A stretch of DNA of 64,000 bases from Beauveria sp. NWAFU-1 (Eukaryota > Ascomycota > Sordariomycetes > Hypocreales > Cordycipitaceae). Below the pieces are notes generated by a model. That model was not told where the DNA came from. It saw nothing but the letters and a program-made list of their open reading frames with translations, and did no database searches. The translations under genes were made by a program, and so were the position numbers. Of this stretch, positions 34,124 to 44,684 are shown in pieces. The stretch's first letter is position 1. Every line of letters begins with the position of its first letter. The stretch lies in NCBI GenBank assembly GCA_024472245.1, contig JANBXD010000002.1:3782001-3846000 (forward strand), given 5' to 3'.

Positions 34124-34427
34124 GTCGCCCTCCCTCTTTTCTATGGTTCGCCAGGAGCGAGTGATGTAGGTTGGATTTCACTGCAGATGGCGGGGCAGAG
34201 ACGGTTATTGACGGCAGCATGCCCAATGAAGGACAGCTTGAAAAGAACTTTTGACTAACTGTCTTTCAAGCTAGACAAAGCCCTCTTTTCGTACGGAGCA
34301 ATCAGGTCAGCTCTGTCAAGCTCTGTCAGCTCTTCCTCGGGCCCTCTGCCACCTCTGTGGTTTCTTCCGTCTCCACGGCCCCACCACAATCATTAGCAAT
34401 CTCCCCGGCGACCAGCTTCTCGAGATC
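34124..34427. promoter_or_regulatory. Divergent promoter region, dipeptidase / MATE-like
   Basis: The 304 bp between two divergent start codons must hold both promoters and leaders. I saw no unambiguous TATA box or known binding site. Confidence 0.5.
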
Positions 34428-35969
34428 ATGGTACCGCATCTTGAGAGTAGAAACAAAAAGAAATCGAAAGCTACGTCTTCAACGGCGATTCTCAATGACG
34501 ATGATGTATCTGACGGTCTGCAAGATGCTAGCGTGGCGACAAAGGACCCGACCTACGTCAGGCCCTACAGTCGGGCTCTGCTCTTCAATTTGGCCTCCTT
34601 TATCCTCCCAGCTCTCTACAGCACCCTCTCCAAGCTGTGGGTAGCTCGCATCGACGCTTCTCTCGTCTCAACTACCGACACCTACACTTACATTGGCGTT
34701 GTTGTCGAAATCATCAATGAGGGTCTTCCTCGCGCGGCCTGGGTCATCATTGGCGACAAGGCCTCGCGGAGTCTGGCCCAGCGCCTAGCCCTTACCCACA
34801 CGCTCATACTCACGCAGGCTGTCCTGGGCCTCATACTGAGCATCACCTTTACCGCTGCCGCCCCGGCCTTTGCCAAGTCCTTTGTTCCAGGCCAGATCCG
34901 AAACGTGAGCGTCTCTTACATACAAATCACTGCCTTTACGGCGTTGAGCAGCACCGTCGAAGTGGCCGTATCCTCTGCTACCAGAGCTCTGGACCGACCG
35001 GACGTTCCCTTCATCATCAGCAGTGCTAAGTTTGCCATCAACATTGTCCTTGACCTCTTGATCGTTTCGCCATTTCACGTCGGGAACCACACGCCCTCGG
35101 TGCTGCATCAGGCTGCCATCCTGCTCTCTTGTAACCTCGTATCCGCCCTGGTTGGCACATTGTATTTCCTCTGGCGCAACTCGCTCGTCGCATCTAGGAT
35201 CCATAACTTTGGCCGCGAATCAACCCGTCCTGCCCCTCGGCTCTTGCTTGTACTGGCGCGCCCTGGCCTCTTTACCTTCATCGAATCAACCGTTAGAAAT
35301 GTCCTGTACCTCTGGCTCGTCGCTAACATTGTCTCCATGGGATCCACGTACGCAACTGCCTGGGGAGTGTTCAATACAATCCGCTGGGGTCTGATTATGG
35401 TACCGGTCCAAGCCCTGGAACAGACATCGCTCACGTTTACCGGCCACATGTGGGGAGCCTTCAGACACCGTATTGGGACGTCAACTTTGCAGCCTGTTGT
35501 CGACATTCGTACGGTTCTGTCTATAATGCGCCCATCTGGGGCATCTCTTGTAATAGCCCTAGTCTTTGAGGTTCCTGTGTGTTTGTTCTTGTCCTTCTTT
35601 GGTGCCCGACCTTTTGCACAATATCTTTCCGGCTCTGATGATGTCGCCGACGTCACGGCGATGATGTGGCGTACTATCGATTGGTGCTATATCTTCTATG
35701 CAATGTCCACGCAAATGGCTACGGTTCTCCTCGCAACGAGACCGCGCTGGTATCTGTGGCAGAGTTTAGTGAGTAACCTACTCTATGTGTTGCCATGGGC
35801 CATAGTGTGTCAGACGGCCAATTTAAATGCTGAGCGGGCTTGGACATATCACTCTTTTGTTTTCGGTGGAAGCTTAGTTTTTAGTTTTGTCGATATTCTT
35901 CTCGTCGACGGTTTGTGGGTTTGGGCCTTGAAAACTGGCAGAATGAGACTGGAGACCCTCAGGACATGA
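34428..35969 (+). CDS. MATE-like multidrug/solute transporter
   Basis: A 513-residue, intronless integral membrane protein with about twelve hydrophobic segments. The first begins near residue 50 (LLFNLASFILPALYSTLSK). The arrangement in two similar halves and the block SATRALDRPDVPFIISSAKFA, followed by INIVLDLLIV, resemble MATE proteins of the MOP flippase superfamily, where a small residue and Pro-rich loop lies between membrane helices. MATE proteins export drugs or organic cations using a sodium or proton gradient. The N-terminal 45 residues are hydrophilic. The assignment rests on topology and short motifs, so another MOP-superfamily flippase is possible. The substrate is unknown. Confidence 0.65.
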   Translation: MVPHLESRNKKKSKATSSTAILNDDDVSDGLQDASVATKDPTYVRPYSRALLFNLASFILPALYSTLSKLWVARIDASLVSTTDTYTYIGVVVEIINEGLPRAAWVIIGDKASRSLAQRLALTHTLILTQAVLGLILSITFTAAAPAFAKSFVPGQIRNVSVSYIQITAFTALSSTVEVAVSSATRALDRPDVPFIISSAKFAINIVLDLLIVSPFHVGNHTPSVLHQAAILLSCNLVSALVGTLYFLWRNSLVASRIHNFGRESTRPAPRLLLVLARPGLFTFIESTVRNVLYLWLVANIVSMGSTYATAWGVFNTIRWGLIMVPVQALEQTSLTFTGHMWGAFRHRIGTSTLQPVVDIRTVLSIMRPSGASLVIALVFEVPVCLFLSFFGARPFAQYLSGSDDVADVTAMMWRTIDWCYIFYAMSTQMATVLLATRPRWYLWQSLVSNLLYVLPWAIVCQTANLNAERAWTYHSFVFGGSLVFSFVDILLVDGLWVWALKTGRMRLETLRT

Positions 35970-37416
35970 GCTGTTGGCGCGGCCTAGCGGCATGCTTTCG
36001 CTATATACCTAGGTAAAGATGACCTGGTTGCACAATACTGTTCGTCTTTTCTAGCCCGCTTCGTTTTCAAGAATGCTGCGGCACAAGAGTTTGGTGGCCT
36101 CTTGTCTGTGCCGCTAGGTAGTACGCGCCTTTCTGTCGCAATTTTAGGAATGAGGCCATTTCGAGAAAAGGATTTTTCAATAACGTAGTCAAATGAGTCG
36201 TCCTCATTATTCATGAACTGCACATACAAATCAGGCTATGCATCGTATGCGATTGTAAGAGGACCACAAGCTGTCTCGTGTTGTAGAAGAAAGGCCGTTA
36301 TGTTTGGTCAAGTGCGCTCTGTGATCAGATCTGGCTGCGAAGAATAAAATAATAGTTACCAAGTATTGCTAGTTGGAGAAACATGGTAGGATTCTACAGT
36401 GAGTGGCTGGTGAATGCTGATTAATTTTTTCCAGGTTCTGCTCTCAAACAGATTCTGGTTTCTTTGATGCTTTACGGCTTGTTAATGTCGATGGTGTCGA
36501 TAAGGGTCGGAGACCGGCTCCTAGAGCCGATTAACGGAGATTGACGTTTGCAACCAGTCCTAAACTCGGCTATAGAATGCACAAGATACTTCCATGGTTT
36601 CTGCTTGTTTTGCGAGGCTTTTTGGGGTCACTTCTTGCTTCGTCCTCGCCATGTCAATTCGTGGTCAGGGTGGTGTGATGATCGCTCGGAGCTAGTTTTT
36701 CCGCTCCGGCCTCCTCTCCGAATTGTACGCCACTGACTCCCCATTCTAAATCTGCCCGCTGCGCCCGTCCTTCGCCTCCTCATTTCATCTTCATCCACCA
36801 CACTTTGTGCCTGTCTATCCCTTTTTCATCAATCGAACTGCAGAGCTCTCAATAACGGCATACCCAACTGCTTCCAGTTGTCTTATTTCTTCTCTTCACC
36901 CGCTTTCTCGTAGCTTTCTTTCCGATACCTGCGATCGAGATTTTCCCGACCGTGGGCTCCGTGATCTACCAAACCGTCGCTCAGTTTCGCTGCGTCTATC
37001 GAGCCAGCCCATGTCGCTTTTGCATCAGTACACGATCAATATATACTGAGATTCGCTAACAAGGTTGTTCGCTGGTGCCAGAGGTTTCGTGATTGCTTTG
37101 ATAGTAAGGAGGAATCTGGGACTGTTCGTTTTCCTACTGGCTTCGGCCAAGTGTACTCATCGTCGCTCCCATTTCCCTTTCCATTTGTCTCTTCTTTCAA
37201 GTACAATCAATTTATTATTTCCATTTGACCTGAAAAGGCGATTGAGTGCAAGAGAGGAACAATCAAAGAAACAGAAGAAAATCATTTCCTTGCCACAAAC
37301 AAACTGATTTCGTTGCGAAGAGAGATCGATAGCTATTTCGAATTGCATACGTCAATCTACCTTTCGGAAATAAACTTGAGCTCGACAAAACAAGTTCTTC
37401 AATCGACACATCAAAT
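35970..37416. other. Intergenic region and Mpe1 leader
   Basis: There are 1.4 kb without a gene. The part from about 36640 to 37100 is C/T-rich on the plus strand and probably contains the Mpe1 promoter and leader. No conserved frame was seen. Confidence 0.5.
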
Positions 37417-39440
37417 ATGGCGTCTTCAGTCTTCTTCAAATTCAAGTCGCAGAAGGAGCCCACGAGGGTAGAGTTCGATGGCACTGGAATCTCAGTGTTT
37501 GAGCTCAAGCGTGAGATCATCATCAAGAGCGGCCTGGGAGACGGTACGGATTTTGATCTCTTAATCTATACAGATGATAACAGTGAGGGTAAGTTTTTTT
37601 CCGTTCCGCACGGTATACGACAGCTAACCGTGACAGTCTACGACGATGATACAACGATTATTCCTCGGTCAACTACAGTCATCGCTCGACGTCAGCCTGC
37701 CACCAAGCCTGGCGCAGGCAGAGCCGCTCGATATGTTACTGGCAAGATGCCCGTCGCGGCTAAAAATGCCGGCCGCAAAGAGCAGACTGCCAAAGTTTCG
37801 ACATTTAAGGCGTCGGGTACTGCTATCAGTCAAATGAACAATGCCATGACTGAGGAGGAAAAGATGACCGCTATGTTTGCCGCTCAGACGGAACAATGGT
37901 CAGCGCAGCAGGAAGAGCTCTCTCAGTAGGTTCAACCCAGTGCTCTTGACGATGCGAAATACTAACCGTCAACAGCCAAGCGCCTGTTTTCAAGCCCGGT
38001 GCCAAACGACCGGTCAACGTGCCTGACCATGAGCCACCGAATGGATATATCTGCTATCGTTGTGGCAACAAAGGTCATTGGATCCAAAGCTGTCCCACAA
38101 ACGATGATCCCGACTTTGATAATAGACCTCGAGTGAAGCGTACTACTGGAATCCCGCGCTCATTTTTGCAAAAGGTTGACAAGTCTGACATCCTAGCCCA
38201 GTCAGAGGGTGACGAGTCCAAGAGACCATCTGGCATCATGGTGAACGCCGAGGGCGACTTTGTCATTGCAGAGCCTGATAAGGCGTCATGGGAAAAATAT
38301 CAAGCCAAAGCTGCCAAATCAGCCTCGGCCACGAAGGAAAATGAATCCGCCGACAAGGAGATTCAGGAGCGTGGATTGGAGTGTTCTATCGATAAAAGGA
38401 TGTTCATAGACCCAACGAAGACGCCTTGTTGCCAAAAGACGTTCTGTAACGACTGCATCAGCAATGCTCTTATGGACAGTGACTTCGTCTGCCCGGCTTG
38501 CCGAACAGAAGGTGTTCTTCTTGATGACCTGCAACCTGATGAGGAAGCTTCCAAGAGTATTCGAGAATATTTAAAGGAAAAGGAGGCTGCCAAAGCCAAC
38601 CCGTCGACTGCCGTCTCACCAAAGGAGGAGGCAAAGACTGACGATAAGGAGACAGATGCCACTTCTGCCGATGTCGAATCACTTGAGACGCCCACAGATC
38701 CTGGCGTCAAGCAAGAGTCTCCAGTCGGCGAAGTTTTGGACGTTAAAGTAGAGTCACCGTCATCCGACCGGCCAAAGTCCCCATCACAAGACTCGGATTC
38801 CGGAAAGTCTCAGAAGAGCAACACCGACAACAAAGATGCTCTTGTATTGAAGAAGCGACCTGCGGACGAGCTGTTGGAAAACCCTAAAATTCCCAAAGGT
38901 CCTCGCGCCATGCAAAACCAACAAAACATGAACAGCATGATGAATGGTGGCATGAATGGCATGAACGCGATGAGTGGCATGAACGGCATGAGTGGCATGA
39001 ATGGCATGAACGGCATGGACATGAACATGATGTTCAATGGAATGGGGATGATGCCCAACATGATGGGTGTGCCCAATATGAACATGGGCATGGGCATGGG
39101 GATGCCTAACATGGGGATGCCCAACATGGGGATGCCAATGATGGGGATGCCAAATATGATGAGTATGCCTGGGTTCAACGGTATGAACAATGGCTTTGGT
39201 GATGGCGGTTGGGGGATGAACATGAATGGGATGGGCAGCATGGGCAACATGGGCATGGGAGGAAACATGAGCCACATGAATGGTAATGGCGCATTCCAGA
39301 ATGGCGGCAATGGCTTCCCGCAGCAGCAAGGTGGCAACGGAGGCGGCGAAGATGACGCTTATATGCGCAAGCCTATGAACCCACATCGGCAGCAGAACAA
39401 GCAACGTCGCGTACGTCCAAGCGACTACAGGGAGCTCTAG
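37417..39440 (+). CDS. MPE1: Mpe1-like cleavage/polyadenylation factor subunit
   Basis: A 641-residue protein of the Mpe1/RBBP6 family, a subunit of the mRNA 3'-end cleavage and polyadenylation factor. There are three exons: 37417-37588, 37637-37925 and 37976-39440. Introns are 48 and 50 nt, with CTAAC branch sites. Domains in order are an N-terminal DWNN ubiquitin-like domain (1-75, FFKFKSQKEPTRVEFDGTGI), a CCHC zinc knuckle (CYRCGNKGHWIQSC, 180-193) and a RING/U-box-like domain (CSIDKRMF to CPACR, about 290-329). An acidic linker and a Met/Asn/Gly-rich tail follow. The 48-nt first intron is a multiple of three and free of stops, so retention would insert 16 residues into the DWNN domain. 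All three domains expected for the family are present. Confidence 0.95.
38925..39290 (+). repeat. Met/Asn/Gly-rich low-complexity tract in Mpe1
   Basis: Imperfect repeats of ATGAACGGCATGAGTGGC and ATGGGGATGCCCAACATG type encode NGMNGMSGM and MGMPNMGMP in the C-terminal region. On the opposite strand they create a spurious His-rich frame. The tract is probably disordered and may vary in length. Confidence 0.85.
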
Positions 39441-39983
39441 AGGAGCCGCTGAGTCTAGCGCGATTCTGCTCAAGCACGGCGTTTTGTTCTTTTCATACTT
39501 CACACAAACTCACATATAAACACAAGGGCATACGGAGGAGCATGGCGTTTTTTGGGAATTTTTTGGATGGGCTAGCTGGGGCTGTGCATGAGCGGTACGT
39601 GGTGTGCCGCCTCTGAGGCCTTCTACCTCGACAGCCTGCTCTGTTCTACAGCATGGTCATGGCTCAACAAGAGGTGAACATTACTCTTGGGCCTGTAATC
39701 CTTTTACTGCCAGAAGGATGACGAATAAAAAAACATGACAAAAAGTCGAGAAATGCAAAAAAGATGTGCTTTCCCTTTTGTCTCTTCAGATAATTTAGTG
39801 TATTTTTAATTGACTCTGTCTATCAACCCTCGCCCAATGCTTTGTGAATGTTCGTACCTTCATTCGTAAACTACTCTCCAAGTAATATCGACTCCAAACA
39901 TCAAAGTACCAATTTGTTTCTACATTTCTTTTTTTCATGTTCATATAATCGTGGCCAAACTACAGCGACCCTGTGGTGCACCA
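39441..39983. other. Convergent 3' intergenic region
   Basis: These 543 bases are AT-rich, particularly 39720-39950, between the Mpe1 and Get3 gene ends. They probably contain both polyadenylation regions. I see no coding sequence. Confidence 0.5.
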
Positions 39984-41083
39984 CTACTGTGGTGGAACGT
40001 AGGGGTGGACGAGCATTTCGCTAAACTTTTCCAGCTTGTCCTTTCCGCGGACCTCTTCGACGAGCAAGGGCATCTTGACAACGTTGAAATCTTCGGCATA
40101 AAGCTCCTCGTACTGGTCGAGGTACTTTGTCTGCATCTTGCGGCGGGCGTTGCACTGGTCGCAGGCGGAGCCGGCCTTGGGAAACAGGAGCTGGTTGACG
40201 ACGATGGAGCGGGTGTCGATGCCGTAGCCAGTGAGCTCCTGGATCATGCGCTCCGTCTCGTAGAGGCTGAGGAACTCGGCGATGCAGACGCAGACAAAGG
40301 TGGTGAGGTCGGCGTCCTTGAACTGAGTGTTGACCTCGGCAATGGTCTCGCGGAGGGACTCAAGCTTCTCCATCATGTCATTGAGGTTTTGGCCGTTGGG
40401 GAGCTGGCCGCCGGCGCCGAGGAAACCATTGAGCAGCGGGCCATACTGCGAGGAGAGCTGGGAGACCTTGGCGAGGGCCTTTTCGAGGACCGAGGGGAAC
40501 TGCAGGAAGCGCAGGGTGTGGCCGGTGGGGGCGGTGTCGAAGACGATGGTCTCGTAGGAGAGGGACTTGACCTGCTTGAGGACCTCGGCAAAGGACATGG
40601 CTTCGTCGATGCCAGGAATCTAAACGGCACGCATGAGAAGTCAGTACGAACATGTTTCCCTGATGATGGGAGGTGAGGGCGGGAGGGGAGACCTACAGCA
40701 AAGGCGAGGTCCTGCATCATGCCGCCCATGCCGCCGCCCATGGAATTGACGTCGTCCTGCTCAGACTGGCCGGCCAGCAGGTCCTGCATGCTACCGTTGG
40801 GGTCAATCTCCATGGCGCTGAGGTTGTCGAAGCCGTTGACGAGGCGGGCCTCCTTGCCAAACTTTTGCGAAAAAGCGTCCGAGAGGTTGTGCGCGGGATC
40901 GGTCGAGATGAGCAGGACGGAGCGGCGGACCTTGGCGAGCTGAATGGCGAGCGAGCACGACGTCGTCGTCTTGCCGACGCCGCCCTTGCCACCGACAAAG
41001 ATCCATCGCAGCGAGCGCTGGTCGAGCAGCGACTGCAGCGACGGCTCGAGCGCCTCGTCGGCGGAGATGACGGCGGAGGACAT
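39984..41083 (-). CDS. GET3: Get3 tail-anchored protein targeting ATPase
   Basis: A 340-residue cytosolic ATPase (ArsA/TRC40 family) that shields tail-anchored proteins and delivers them to Get1/Get2 on the ER membrane. There are two exons: 41083-40697 and 40619-39984, with a 77-nt intron (GTAGGT donor, TTTAG acceptor). Visible motifs are the deviant P-loop GKGGVGKT (32-39), STDPAHNLSDAF, the switch II motif DTAPTGHTLRF (from 157) and CDQC (Cys282, Cys285), which binds the zinc at the dimer interface. A Met/Gly-rich substrate-binding segment (SMGGGMGGMMQDL) ends exon 1. The frame is open upstream to 41356, but the family starts at MSSAVISADEAL, so 41083 was chosen. Confidence 0.96.
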
Positions 41084-41622
41084 TGGGAGGGTCTGCGACT
41101 GCAGCGGGTTGCTGGCAAGGAAGACTGCTGGTGGATGAAGCAGGTGTTTATCGAAGGCTTCGTGATGCGAGGAGAGAAAGAGATTGGATACGAGAAGAGG
41201 AGGAAGAAGCGTCGAGGCAGTTGATCGCGAAGCAGTGTGACGTTTTGTGGGGGGTTCTAGAAATAGGTGGCAGCTGCTGCCTCGTCTGAAGCTGTGTGGA
41301 GGGGCACCGCCTTCTGCCCCTCCATAAATCACAGAAGAGATGCTATAATTGCTCAACCAACTGTGCGGTTACAGTTTTTTAACAGAAAAACACCGATGTC
41401 AAGCATATTTCGCGGTAATGGGATTTTATCGAAAAGTTTGGTCAATTTGATCTAAAGTACAAAAGAAAGAAGTATCAAAAAACGAGAGTAGACAAGTATT
41501 GGTATAGCTGCATTAACACGCCCCTGGCTATGCCCCGATCCTCCAGTAATAGATGACCTCAAGACGCGTGCTGACTTCCCCAATTCTGGAGGCTTCTAAT
41601 ATCCTTCATCCAGCTATGAGCT
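41084..41622. other. Intergenic region, Get3 promoter
   Basis: This is the upstream region of Get3 and the 3' region of the secreted-protein gene, both on the minus strand. I see no coding sequence. Confidence 0.5.
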
Positions 41623-42259
41623 TTACTCATCCTCAATCTCACCCACGATCATAGAGGTGATGAAGCTTGGACGGAGAGCAGGGAGTCTATGGCTTGAAGA
41701 GCCCGTGGTGGTAGAGGCCTTGGCGGTAGAGGCATTGGCGGCGACGGAGCTTGTAGACGAAATGGTGGCCATAGAAGAGGTAGGTCCTGGAGCAGTGGTA
41801 GAAGTGATGGTGATAAAGGTTGGAGTGGTAGAGGTTGCCTTGTTAGAGGCTGCCTTGTTCTTAGAGGTTTTGGAAGACGTGGATTTTGAAGTTGAAGTCG
41901 CGTTGGCGGTTGTCTTTGGGAACTTGCCCCAGTCACTAGGATCGCACTACATGATTGAGATTGTTAGCCAGAAATGCGTGCGCCTAGAGTTCCAAGAAGC
42001 TTACAAAATTCCCCCAGCTGCATTTCCACTTGATGCAACGCCAATATTCATCTAGCCACTTTGGCACGGGGGCTACGGCGCAGATGTTCTTGCATTGCTC
42101 GCATGTCACTGTCTTTGCCTCGTCGTCTATCCACCCTTTGGTGAAGTGCTTTGGCGTAAAGGTTCCTGTGAACCGGATGCGCGTCGTCGTCGTCTTTGGC
42201 TTCTTCTTGGCCGAGACCAGGGAGGCGCACACGACAGCGATGAGAAGAGAAAGCTGCAT
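41623..42259 (-). CDS. Small secreted cysteine-rich protein
   Basis: A 192-residue protein in two exons, 42259-42005 and 41946-41623, with a 58-nt intron (GTAAGC donor, GCTAAC branch, GTAG acceptor). The joined frame is continuous. Residues 1-17 (MQLSLLIAVVCASLVSA) form a clear signal peptide. The mature part has a basic start (KKKPK), then six cysteines at 53, 56, 60, 75, 80 and 86 (pattern C-x2-C-x3-C-x14-C-x4-C-x5-C), enough for three disulfides. From about residue 95 the tail is Ser/Thr/Ala-rich, like an O-mannosylated linker, and ends in an acidic GEIEDE without a clear GPI signal. I recognise no known family. It could be a secreted effector or a cell-wall protein. Repeat remains lie just upstream. 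Confidence 0.75.
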
Positions 42260-43975
42260 TGTTTCCGAATAGACTTTCTGTACCTTGTGCTGAAAAGTTC
42301 AATCGAGTCCAAAGTTGTGTAGGTGTAAAAGGAAAAGAAGGACGGCACAAGAGGAGGACGCGTCCGACTTTATACATGCGCGAAAGTATTGAGTTTAGTT
42401 ATGCGCGAAAGTATTGCGCCACGAGGGCTGCCACGAGAGCCATACGTGTTGGTATTTACGTGTTGGTTTTTTCCCCCGGCGTCATGAGGCGCACGCCATG
42501 AAAGTGACAAGCGAAAGTCGACAAAATAATCGTTAATCAAACGTCAAGTATAGGCCTGGTGGGCATACACATGTACGCCCTCTTCTACATGGCGCAAAGC
42601 CCACCTGGTTCGAGACCATGAACTACTCATGGGACGGACAATCACCTGCGTTTGCAAAAGGCACTAGTGAGCCACAGAAAGAAGCAAAGTTAGATGCAGT
42701 CGAAATATAATCGACGTCTGCGTTTGCTTGGTCAGACTAACGAAGCCTCTGCTTCGAAACCCATGGGCTTGAGTATTTGGCCAACCATTTCCACTAATTG
42801 GCGAACAAATTTGAGGCATGACGCTTGAGGGCACCGATCCCGGACCTGCCACCAAGCGTCCTGCCAAAGGCCAGGCACAATGCCCTTGACTTTGATGATA
42901 TATATTTAATTCTATAAAAAAATACGTTATTTACTCCTCTCGCCTAGGCAGCTAGCGAGCGGTACAAGTGACACTATCACCCTCGCGCCCGCGCCTCTAT
43001 CGTCCACCACGGTCGCCGACGGCGGCATCTCGCTCGATCAGGTCGTCTAGGTCATCCAGCCTAAGATCAAAGGCCCCAGCCACTTTTTATTCGTCAGTCA
43101 GTGGAAATGGTTCGCCAAATATTCAAGCCCCCCCATACATGGCGTCAAGCGATCATCTAGTTCGTCGAATTGTGTCGTTGGACGGAGTGGCGGAAGGAGA
43201 AAGAAGAGAAGAGAAAGAGAGGGATAAAGAACTTAGAAAATGAGCGAAAAACAATAGCTATTCAGCTAGATAGATAATTAATATATTCCTCCAAGCTATA
43301 ATTCTATTAAGGAGCCTGTTGCCTATTAGGCTTCTTATTGCCTATTAGGGCTTTTCAAGGCCTTGCAGCGCCCCCTACAATATCAGACAGGGCATGTCCA
43401 GAGACCCCCCCCTCTCCTGCGTAGGTAAGCCGACGGGTGCAATATAGGCGATTTTTCGTATGGGAGTTGATTGTGAGGTATGCGAGGCGACAGACGATAG
43501 CCGCCGAGGCTGCGGTTTGAAGCTCCGGGTCGCAGGATGAGATGGAGCAGAGGAGATGGAGAGCCGGGAAGGTTGTATGTATGTAATAAGATGTAATGAG
43601 CAGTACGAACTCTCGTTAGATGCTGGCGGGCGGTGGGTGGCTGTTAAGCAAAATGGTGCTGTGGCCCTAGCAATACTCATTTTTAAGGGTTCGTGGCGAC
43701 GATTGCCAAGCGCCGGCCGGCACCCGCCGAGCCGCAACACCTTGTTCGTAGCTTAGGACTGCCGCAACCACCCAGATGTGGGGAAGCGGGGGAAACTTGT
43801 CGAACAACGTCTGTCTTTGTCGAGCTTCCATTCTTCATGCAACATCTGCGTCCGATTTTCACACCGTTTCTTTCTTCTTCCTACTTTCTTCCAACCTAGC
43901 ATTGTATCATCTTTAAAAGCCACCCATACAAGAAAGATTGAAAAGAAAAGAAAAAAGACATAGCTATTTTTGGCC
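42260..43975. other. Intergenic region with repeat remains
   Basis: This includes the promoter of the secreted protein, an AT-rich relic region from about 42650 to 43360 with inverted repeat arms, and the 5' region of hydroxyisourate hydrolase. A direct repeat of TTGCCTATTAGG lies at about 43318-43348. No intact gene was found. Confidence 0.45.
42765..43130. repeat. Inverted repeat, probable mobile-element relic
   Basis: The 31 bases at 43100-43130 match the reverse complement of 42765-42795 at 29 of 31 positions. Weaker similarity continues for about 15 more bases on one side. Both copies read in frame as F-[IV]-RQ-x-VEMV-x-QI-[FL]-KP or, in another frame, WKW-x-AKYSSP. This suggests two copies of one coding segment rather than a simple hairpin. 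The surroundings are AT-rich and stop-laden. A rearranged transposon fragment is the simplest explanation, but I cannot name the element. Confidence 0.6.
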
Positions 43976-44371
43976 ATGGCGACGGAAAAGGACCCCATCA
44001 CCTGCCACGTCCTCGACACCACCGCGGGCCGCCCCGCGGCCAACATCACCGTGCGCCTCGAGGGCCCCGAAATCAAAGGACAGTCCGTCCCAGCCAAGCA
44101 CCTCTACGCGGCCGTGACCGATGCCGACGGGCGCGTCAAGCGCTGGGAGCTCGCGCCGGGCAGGCTGACGACGACGTCGCTGGCGGAGACGCTCGGGGTT
44201 ATCCAGGGCCCATCGCAGTGGCGGCTGACGTTTGACACCGAGTCATACTTTGGCGCGGACAAGACGTTTTTCCCAGAGGCCGTCGTCGTGTTCCGCGTCG
44301 AAGAGGGCCAGAACTACCACGTACCGCTGCTGCTGAGCCCGTTTACGTTTACAACATACCGCGGGAGTTGA
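43976..44371 (+). CDS. 5-hydroxyisourate hydrolase (transthyretin-like)
   Basis: A 131-residue, single-exon enzyme that converts 5-hydroxyisourate to OHCU, the step after urate oxidase in purine breakdown. The start is the ATG at 43976 (MATEKDPITCHVLD); the frame extends upstream only through TTG. The family hallmarks are present: CHVLDTTAGRPA at the N-terminus with the catalytic His, a central Arg, the block SYFGADKTFFPEAVVVF, and the C-terminal signature YRGS. It is at the usual length for the family. I see no obvious N-terminal PTS2 or C-terminal PTS1. The rest of the purine pathway is not in this window. Confidence 0.95.
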   Translation: MATEKDPITCHVLDTTAGRPAANITVRLEGPEIKGQSVPAKHLYAAVTDADGRVKRWELAPGRLTTTSLAETLGVIQGPSQWRLTFDTESYFGADKTFFPEAVVVFRVEEGQNYHVPLLLSPFTFTTYRGS

Positions 44372-44684
44372 AGAAAGAGGGCGCGATTAACGAGTTGGAC
44401 ACGGGCGACGCTAGACAAGGGGCGTGATGGATAGAGAAGAAGCAATCTGAAGTTTCTTAACTATCTATAAAGAGAAAAATGGCTTGGCATCTCACCATTG
44501 GCTGATGCAGCGAGACAAGGCAGCGCTGTCCGTTTCGGCGTACGCTGTGAACCGCCCAGTGAACTTTGATAATGTGTTACCCAACTCCGGCGCTTGATTA
44601 AAGAGAGATATGGCCAAAAGGCAACAAATAGACCGCAAAGGTCGTAGAGCCGGTCAGGTTGAAGATTTAAACATGGCTACCTCT
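44372..44684. other. Convergent 3' intergenic region
   Basis: These 313 bases lie between two gene ends. I see no coding sequence. Confidence 0.5.

Noticed and set aside
38784..39503. His-rich 239-codon minus-strand frame
   Set aside because: Artefact of the Met/Asn/Gly tract of Mpe1 read in reverse (CAT for ATG).
39951..40676. 241-codon plus-strand frame
   Set aside because: Antisense to Get3 exon 2, which has intact ATPase and CxxC motifs.
42605..42620. tRNA B-box-like GGTTCGAGACC
   Set aside because: I could not find an A-box or a cloverleaf around it, so a tRNA gene is not supported.
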